22,627 nucleotides of DNA from Cruorifilaria tuberocauda (Eukaryota; Nematoda; Chromadorea; Rhabditida; Onchocercidae): the NCBI GenBank assembly GCA_013365365.1, contig JABVXU010000747.1:1-22627 (forward strand), written 5' to 3'. Position numbers and translations under genes: made by a program. Under the pieces are notes generated by a model, which saw only the letters and a program-made list of their open reading frames with translations, did not search any database and was not told the DNA's origin. This document shows positions 17,839-22,627 of this stretch, in pieces. Each line of letters starts with the position of its first letter. Within the stretch, counting starts at the first letter, position 1.

Positions 17839-18240
17839 TTAAACGTTAACAGAATTTTTTTAAACATATTGTTGTAATAATTTTTCATTGCTAACAATAA
17901 ACAATACGCTTAAAGTATGTGATACAAAGGTGGAAATGGCGGAACGGGAAAGATAAAAGTACCGAGAGGAAGCGGGGGAAGCAGAAAAAACTGAAAAAGT
18001 TGTTTAGAAGTAAAATGTAAAATTATTACATAGAAGAGTTAAATGTTAACAATGATTTTTTTTAACATATTGTTGTAACAATTTTTTTTTATTGCTAACA
18101 ATAAACAATAAGCTTAAAGTACAAGAATAAGAATAAGCTTAAAGTATGTGGCGCGAAGGTGGAAATGACGGAACGGGAAAGATAAAAGTACCGGGAGGAA
18201 CCGGGGAAATAGGAAAAATTGAATTGAGGAAGTTGTTTTT
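17839..18240. repeat. ~200-bp direct duplication with a GC-richer purine block
   Basis: The copies are at about 17839-18008 and 18039-18240. Both contain TTAAA(C/T)GTTAACA, AACATATTGTTGTAA, TTGCTAACAATAAACAATA, GCTTAAAGTA, GGTGGAAATG, CGGAACGGGAAAGATAAAAG and TACCG followed by GAGGAA. The second copy has a 25-bp insertion that repeats AATAAGCTTAAAGTA (18107 and 18132). The purine block is the most G-rich part of the window. A small Gly-rich frame in copy 2 (18146-18259) is not conserved as coding in copy 1. Confidence 0.93.
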
Positions 18241-18640
18241 GCAATCGCGGGGAAAATGATATCAATAGACATTGCGGCACATAAACCGATCGAAAACCGG
18301 TTTCTTCTCTCCTTCAATTTTTTTTTTTTTTTTTTCGCTCTATAATTTTTTGTTTCGTAAAACGACTGAAATTAAACGATGCAAAAAAAAAGGTGTAATA
18401 ATGGGAGATGGTTGGTTTAATTGGGCGAAAAGGTACGGTTTAAATTTTACCTTGGCCTATATCATAACTAACCAAAAAGAAAAAAATATGTTAAACAATA
18501 TTTGAAAGGGTTTTAAAATTTGATTGAGAAATTTTTTTTTTGAATTTATAAATTTCTAGTATAGTTTTATTTCTCCCTCACATCTTCATTTTAATTTATT
18601 TTGTTGAATTTGTTGAAAACAAAAGTATGTTATTCGTATA
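18241..18640. other. Mostly unique sequence with AAACCGGTTT palindrome
   Basis: AAACCGGTTT (18294-18303) is a perfect 10-bp palindrome, preceded by AAACCG at 18283. A frame at 18272-18505 crosses a poly-T run and ends with a short stretch of mixed composition. No family can be named, so I do not call a gene. Confidence 0.5.
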
Positions 18641-18699
18641 GATCTTTGATAACTTGAAAAGAATTAATATTTAATCAGAATGTAATATATGATAATATA

Positions 18700-19160
18700 A
18701 TACGATATTTTAGTATTTTAGTATTTTAGTTCTCATTTATCTTTGATAAATTAAAAATTAACAATTTATCAGAATTTATCCCTTAAATAAATGTAAATAA
18801 TACGAGCATTTTAGTTCTCATTTATTTTCGATAAATTACGAGCAATTAATATTTAATCAGATAAGTAAATATATTTAATATAAGTATTTAAGTTCCAATT
18901 TATTTTTGATAAATTAAAAGAAATTAACATTTAATCAAAATTTATCATTTGAATAAATGTATTTAATATGAGTATTTTAGTTCTCATTTATTTTTGATAA
19001 TTTTTTTTTGATAAATTAATAGGAATCAATATATAATCAAATAAATAAATATATTTAATACGAGTATTTAAGTTCCCACTTATTTTGCTAAATTAAAAGA
19101 TATTAATATTTTATCAAATAAATTAATATATTCCAATATGAGTATTTTAGTATTAGTACC
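18700..19160. repeat. ~78-92-bp tandem array, about five to six copies
   Basis: TTTAGTTCTCATTTAT or TTAAGTTCC.A.TTAT recurs with its AGTTC at 18728, 18813, 18891, 18979 and 19071, and a diverged TATTTTAGTATTAGTACC ends the array near 19150. Each unit continues with GATAAATTA, an AATTAATATTTAATCA-like block and AAATA(A/T)ATTTAATA. TTCTC-type and TTCC-type units tend to alternate, with matching units 166-180 bp apart. Confidence 0.88.
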
Positions 19161-19590
19161 TAAGTATTTTTTGGTAATCGCAAATACAGATAGTGTAAAA
19201 AAGGTAATTTTAGTTTCCTTATCATAAATTATTGTAAAGTTTAACCATGAAACTTTCTTGCTAAATATATGATCTTTGTTAATTGATTAGAAATATTACC
19301 TTATTTCTTTTTATATGATAAGAAATCAATAAATTATTCTCTTTAACAAGGAATGTTTTATTTGCTGAGAAAAATATTTTGCTACTTTATCAGTTTCGCA
19401 TTCTATTAAAAAAATTTGACCCTTGAACTTTTGTTCGTTTCTTTTGTTTTTCAATTTATAATTGATATTTGATAAGCGCATTTTGATGAATGATTTTAAG
19501 AATTTTTTTTGAATAATTTTTTAAGAATTTTAAGAATTTTGACTGAGATTTTTCCCATATATTTTCGATAAAATTTACATTTCTTTTTAA
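19161..19590. other. AT-rich sequence, no feature seen
   Basis: TTTTTAAGAATTTTAAGAATTTT near 19510-19540 is a short local repeat. Nothing else can be supported. Confidence 0.5.
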
Positions 19591-19601
19591 TTTTTTCTCT
19601 C

Positions 19602-19638
<37 letters not shown>

Positions 19639-19639
19639 G
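19591..19639. repeat. (CT)n microsatellite
   Basis: Pyrimidine tract with TTTC and CCC interruptions and about 10 uninterrupted CT units at its right end. Confidence 0.95.
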
Positions 19640-19919
19640 TTTAAATAACCTTTCTTTCCACTTATCGTTACAATAAAGCTATAAAAAGTAGCTCGATTTT
19701 ATTTGTAATAGTGGGAAATGAAAAAACAAAGGTCAAATATAAATGATATTTCTATTCCTATAATTGTTAATTAATTAATTAAGTTTAAATTAAACAGTAA
19801 AGTTTTAACATTTAGCAAAGCTACCATTATGATGCAATATTGTAAATTAGAAAAAATATTTTTAAGCAAGCATTAGCTTCTATCATCTGTATAATTTAGT
19901 CCTATAATTGCTAATTAAT
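19640..19919. other. AT-rich sequence, no feature seen
   Basis: No repeat, dyad or frame that can be supported. CCTATAATTG(T/C)TAATTAAT occurs at about 19757 and 19902. Confidence 0.5.
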
Positions 19920-20135
19920 TTATCAGTATAATTTATTATCAGTGTAATTTAGTAATTTCATTATCAGTATAATTTAGTAATTCTATTCTATTATCAGTAT
20001 AATTTAGTAATTGTATTATCAGTATAATTTAGTAATTCTATTATCAGTATAATTTAGTATTCTATTATCAGTATAATTTGGTATTCTATTATCAGTATAA
20101 TTTAGTAATTCTATTATCGGTATAATTTAATTACT
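19920..20135. repeat. 24-25-bp tandem array of TTATCAGTATAATTTAGTA units
   Basis: TTATCAG begins at 19920, 19936, 19961, 19991, 20016, 20041, 20065 and 20089, with a mutated TTATCGG at 20114. Spacing is 24, 25 or 30 bp, except for a short first step of 16. On the minus strand each unit reads ACTGATAA, which fits the extended binding site of nematode intestinal GATA factors (established for C. elegans ELT-2). All sites have the same orientation. The units are contiguous with no spacers. Confidence 0.96.
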
Positions 20136-20224
20136 TAATTTACTTAAAATTAATTACTTAAAATTATTTAATTTTACAATGTTATAACATTCTCGTCTAT
20201 TTATTCGTTTCGTTTACTTTATAG

Positions 20225-20505
20225 CCATACGTACCCGTTTACGACACAACCACACGTACCGTTCATAAGTAATCGTGCGTAATAATACATACTCGTTTAC
20301 TGCGTAACCATATGTATCTGTCTATCGTGTAATCATGCATGTCAGTTTGCTGCATAACGTACGTGTCCTTTTACCAAATGAATATCTATACTCGTTTACT
20401 TGCGTAACCATACGTATCTGTTTTATATGTAACTGCACGTATCCGTTAACTACATAATCATGTTCGGTTTACTGCGTAACTATACGTATCCGTTTACTAT
20501 ATGCA
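20225..20505. repeat. 25-26-bp minisatellite, about 11 degenerate copies
   Basis: The approximate unit is CCATACGTATCCGTTTACTG followed by CGTAA. Clear unit starts are at 20225, 20250, 20308, 20334, 20358, 20383, 20408, 20433, 20459 and 20481; one longer stretch (20273-20307) holds a partial plus a full unit. Copies differ at many positions, but CGT and GTAA words are kept. It is GC-richer than the flanks and unrelated in sequence to the TTATCAG array 100 bp upstream. Confidence 0.9.
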
Positions 20506-20510
20506 TATCT

Positions 20511-20585
20511 TTTAAATTACGTCAAATTACTTATACATCTTTTAAATTACGTCAAATTACTTATACATCTTTTAAATTACGTCAA
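20511..20585. repeat. 30-bp perfect tandem array, 2.5 copies
   Basis: TTTAAATTACGTCAAATTAC followed by TTATACATCT begins at 20511, 20541 and 20571 with no mismatch; the third copy breaks off after TACGTCAAA. The array directly abuts the 25-bp minisatellite. Confidence 0.97.
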
Positions 20586-22019
20586 AAATACAAAAAGCTG
20601 TAAAAAGTAAAAAGCAAATTGTTTGATTTAGTTTATCCGCGAGTTTAATGCTTCATATTATTCTTACGCATGAATTTACTTACTTACTTACTGTTCAATT
20701 ATAAGTTAAAGCAAATTACGATAGCCAGCCATATTTACCTAGCATTTATTTGTTTCATAAATTATCTCGTCAATTATATTCTTATGAATAGTATTCCTGC
20801 TGGTTTTATTTGTATTTTCTTGTCTTTAATCCTTCAACATACAATTTTAATTTGTTTATCATACATGAAATTAATTGTATGCATAGTATACAGTAAGTAC
20901 GTTAACTTATTATAAGAACTGTTTTTACTCATACTCTTACTTTATCACACTTTTTACTTCATGATAAAAATTATTTCATTACATTAATTTATTGGTTAAA
21001 TTAAAAATTTTGCTTATTAGCTAAAATTTATTTTAATTATTCAATGTCTTATTTAGTTATTTGTATTTTAGATAATAATTATTTAATTAATTTGATAATT
21101 ATTAAATTAATTATAAAGTTTCTTATAGCAGACGAATACAATTTTTCTTATATCGGACTAATACAATTCACTAATTCAGGTTTTGATAGTTGAGTAGGTA
21201 GAGTTTGAATTATTTAAATCTTGATGATTACCTACTTCCTGATGATAAATTGATAAGCGAAAGGAATTCAATAATGTCATCATGATAATTTGATAACGGT
21301 GTCATGCTTAAGTTGATGAATGAATGCATAATATAAACATATAAAATACTTTATAATGCTTTTGTATTTTTACAGTTAATTAATTAATTATAGTTAATTA
21401 ATAAATTAATTAAAACAAAAAATTTTTTGAAGAAATATAATAACAGTGAGTTAAATTGATGAATTAAATTTTAATTATTAATTTGAGAAAAAATCGAGAA
21501 ATTCAGAAAATAAAAAAAAACAGAATACAATAATTGAATTTAATAAAATTTGAAACGATTATAAAATTTTAAATTTATCAAACTAATCATTTTTCCTTTT
21601 CAACTCACTGATAAAAATATATTCCATGGAACACTATTGTTTTTTATAATGAATTATTGACTAATTATTTACTATCAATTTCATTTTCATTTCAAATATA
21701 AATTCCAATAATTGATAATTATTGATCTACTATTTATTGTCAATATCATCTTCTTCGTTTCAACTATGAATTCTAATTAATTAATCAATTCCAATTAGTA
21801 AAATAATAATTAATTAGTAGCTTATATAGTCAAGGAAAAAATTATTTTTAAAATTAAATCAAATGAAATACTGTGAAAATTTTTGATAATAAGCTTTCTG
21901 GCTTAATGGCTAAATTATCAATTATCATTTTCAGTTATATTTCTCACTTCCCTCTTTTTTTTTTTTAAAGAAAAAGTGAAGGAAATGATTGAATCGATTG
22001 GAATTTAGTCGGTATCAAT
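20586..22019. other. AT-rich sequence, no supported gene
   Basis: A run of TTAC tetramers lies at 20675-20692. An 81-codon frame (20670-20915) begins in that run and is hydrophobic, but it has no recognised motif. TTAATTAA tracts occur near 21376-21410. TGATAA words are present (21240-21300), as are ATTGATAATTATTGA-type repeats near 21710. No array or RNA gene is seen. Confidence 0.55.
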
Positions 22020-22050
22020 CTGATCAAGCAATCAGATCAAGCAATCAGTA
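22017..22050. repeat. 13-bp tandem repeat ATCAGATCAAGCA
   Basis: ATC(T/A)GATCAAGCA occurs twice in tandem, followed by a partial ATCAG. It is a minor local duplication. Confidence 0.85.
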
Positions 22051-22098
22051 AATATTTGAGATCGTTGAGAAGCACAATTATCAAATCTACCATTTTAT

Positions 22099-22174
22099 CC
22101 GCTTTTTCTCCCCCGTATCACCACCGGATTATTTTTCCTCATATCGAAGAAATAAGAGAGAGTGGAAAAAGCGG
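22099..22174. repeat. Inverted repeat, perfect 10-bp arms, 56-bp loop
   Basis: CCGCTTTTTC (22099-22108) is matched by GAAAAAGCGG (22165-22174). The region is C-rich on the left and G-rich on the right, so the arms could extend loosely. No T-run typical of a terminator follows. It may reflect only the local strand asymmetry. Confidence 0.7.
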
Positions 22175-22627
22175 GGTAGTTGTCGGGAAGGGAGATTGGA
22201 CGGGAAGAAGAAAAATTGATGATGATGAATGATAAATGACCAAATGCAAGATGTTATAAATATCTGTCATAAATGATTATAAATTATGTGAAAGTAGTAT
22301 TTTCCCTTGTTTAATCATTATTATCATTGAATATCATCATTACCATTACAATCATTATTATGCTGATCGTTATCATTATCGTTATCATTTATTAATTGTA
22401 ATTAATAGTGATTTTTTTTTCTTGTTTTTTGCGTATTATTTTCTTTAGTAATATGCAATATTTACAATGCTTTTGTCAGTTATTTACAATAATGTGGAAA
22501 ATTTACAACAACTAATAAGCTAACCATTTATTATTGTTTGTTATTTTATTATGTAAATGTAAACAAATTTGAACTGAGCAACATACAAAGTATTCATTAT
22601 TTGTATTCATTATTTATATTCATTATT
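22175..22627. other. G-rich patch then AT-rich sequence with ATC/TTATCA words
   Basis: GGGTAGTTGTCGGGAAGGGA (22174-22193) is a local G-rich patch. From 22310 to 22395, TTATCATTATCGTTATCAT-type words dominate, a degenerate trinucleotide run. TATTCATTATTTGTATTCATTATTTA-like repeats reach the window end. No gene is supported. Confidence 0.55.

Noticed and set aside
17226..17877. Two 135-codon frames on opposite strands, the longest open frames in the window
   Set aside because: They lie in poly-T/poly-A and CT/GA sequence, overlap each other, and translate to F- or K/E/R-rich low complexity without any domain. Length is explained by the lack of stops in such DNA.
18146..18259. Small Gly-rich frame (37 codons) in the second copy of the 17839-18240 duplication, with a matching Gly-rich stretch in copy 1
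   Set aside because: In copy 1 the frame lacks the start and has a nearby upstream stop, and most differences between copies change the amino acid. This does not look like coding constraint.
18413..18450. GGTTTAATT, matching the first nine bases of the nematode spliced leader SL1
   Set aside because: The match stops after nine bases, and neither the rest of the leader nor the Sm-site region of an SL RNA is seen.
19920..20505. CRISPR-like appearance of regularly spaced short repeats
   Set aside because: Units are directly contiguous and imperfect, without unique spacers. No cas genes exist, and the sequence looks eukaryotic.
1..22627. tRNA, rRNA or snRNA genes
   Set aside because: I looked for B-box-like GGTTCGA words and conserved rRNA cores and found none with a plausible cloverleaf or context. 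A covariance-model scan would be decisive.
1..22627. Transposon with coding capacity or clear terminal inverted repeats
   Set aside because: No transposase- or reverse-transcriptase-like translation is visible, and the inverted repeats seen are short and lack flanking target duplications. Old, non-coding MITEs cannot be excluded by eye.

Overview
This 22.6-kb window reads as non-coding, strongly AT-dominated nuclear DNA of a eukaryote. No protein-coding gene, rRNA, tRNA, CRISPR array or transposon with recognisable coding sequence could be supported. The longest open frames (about 135 codons) sit in poly-T, CT/GA or TTTA tracts, or inside tandem repeats, and give low-complexity translations. 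Lack of genes over 22 kb, many (CT)n/(GA)n, (ATC)n and (GT)n microsatellites and abundant minisatellites suggest an AT-rich metazoan such as a nematode or arthropod. The species cannot be fixed from sequence alone. The window could be an intergenic desert or one very long intron.

The structure is a mosaic of many small, mutually unrelated direct-repeat families, each confined to its own locus. From left to right: a 300-bp spaced repeat with TTTA low complexity (1-382); a CT tract (1201-1239); two-copy duplications (2044-2256, 2604-2731); a 92-bp x4 array (3001-3369); a 193-bp x2 duplication (3695-4058); an 87-bp x4 array with an internal hairpin (4765-5100); ATC microsatellites (6475-6745); opposed CT and GA tracts (6982-7254); a GT-rich tract (7771-7868); a 180-bp duplication (8236-8580); a GA tract and a GCTTAT hexamer array (9025-9216); a nested 130/180-bp array built on 25-bp subunits (9371-9735); 38-, 119- and 43-52-bp arrays (10475-11440); a ~445-bp dimeric array (11738-12475); a (GATCG)n tract (12921-12957); ACGT/GT-rich arrays with potential Z-DNA (14161-14870); a triplicate carrying TTCCGG and GATA words (15145-15665); 28- and 49-bp period repeats (16796-17031); a GC-richer duplication (17839-18240); an ~85-bp array (18700-19160); an array of TTATCAG sites (19920-20135); a 25-bp TACGTA-rich minisatellite (20225-20505); and a 30-bp x3 repeat (20511-20585). 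About 20586-22627 is mostly plain AT-rich sequence.

Two themes cross family boundaries. The GATA-factor core TGATAA/TTATCA recurs inside many unrelated repeat families, sometimes as an inverted pair (TTATCAATGATAA). A period near 25 bp also recurs in several arrays that do not resemble each other. Whether this is regulatory or a by-product of AT-rich slippage cannot be settled by eye. No genes were found, so there is no operon or pathway to describe.
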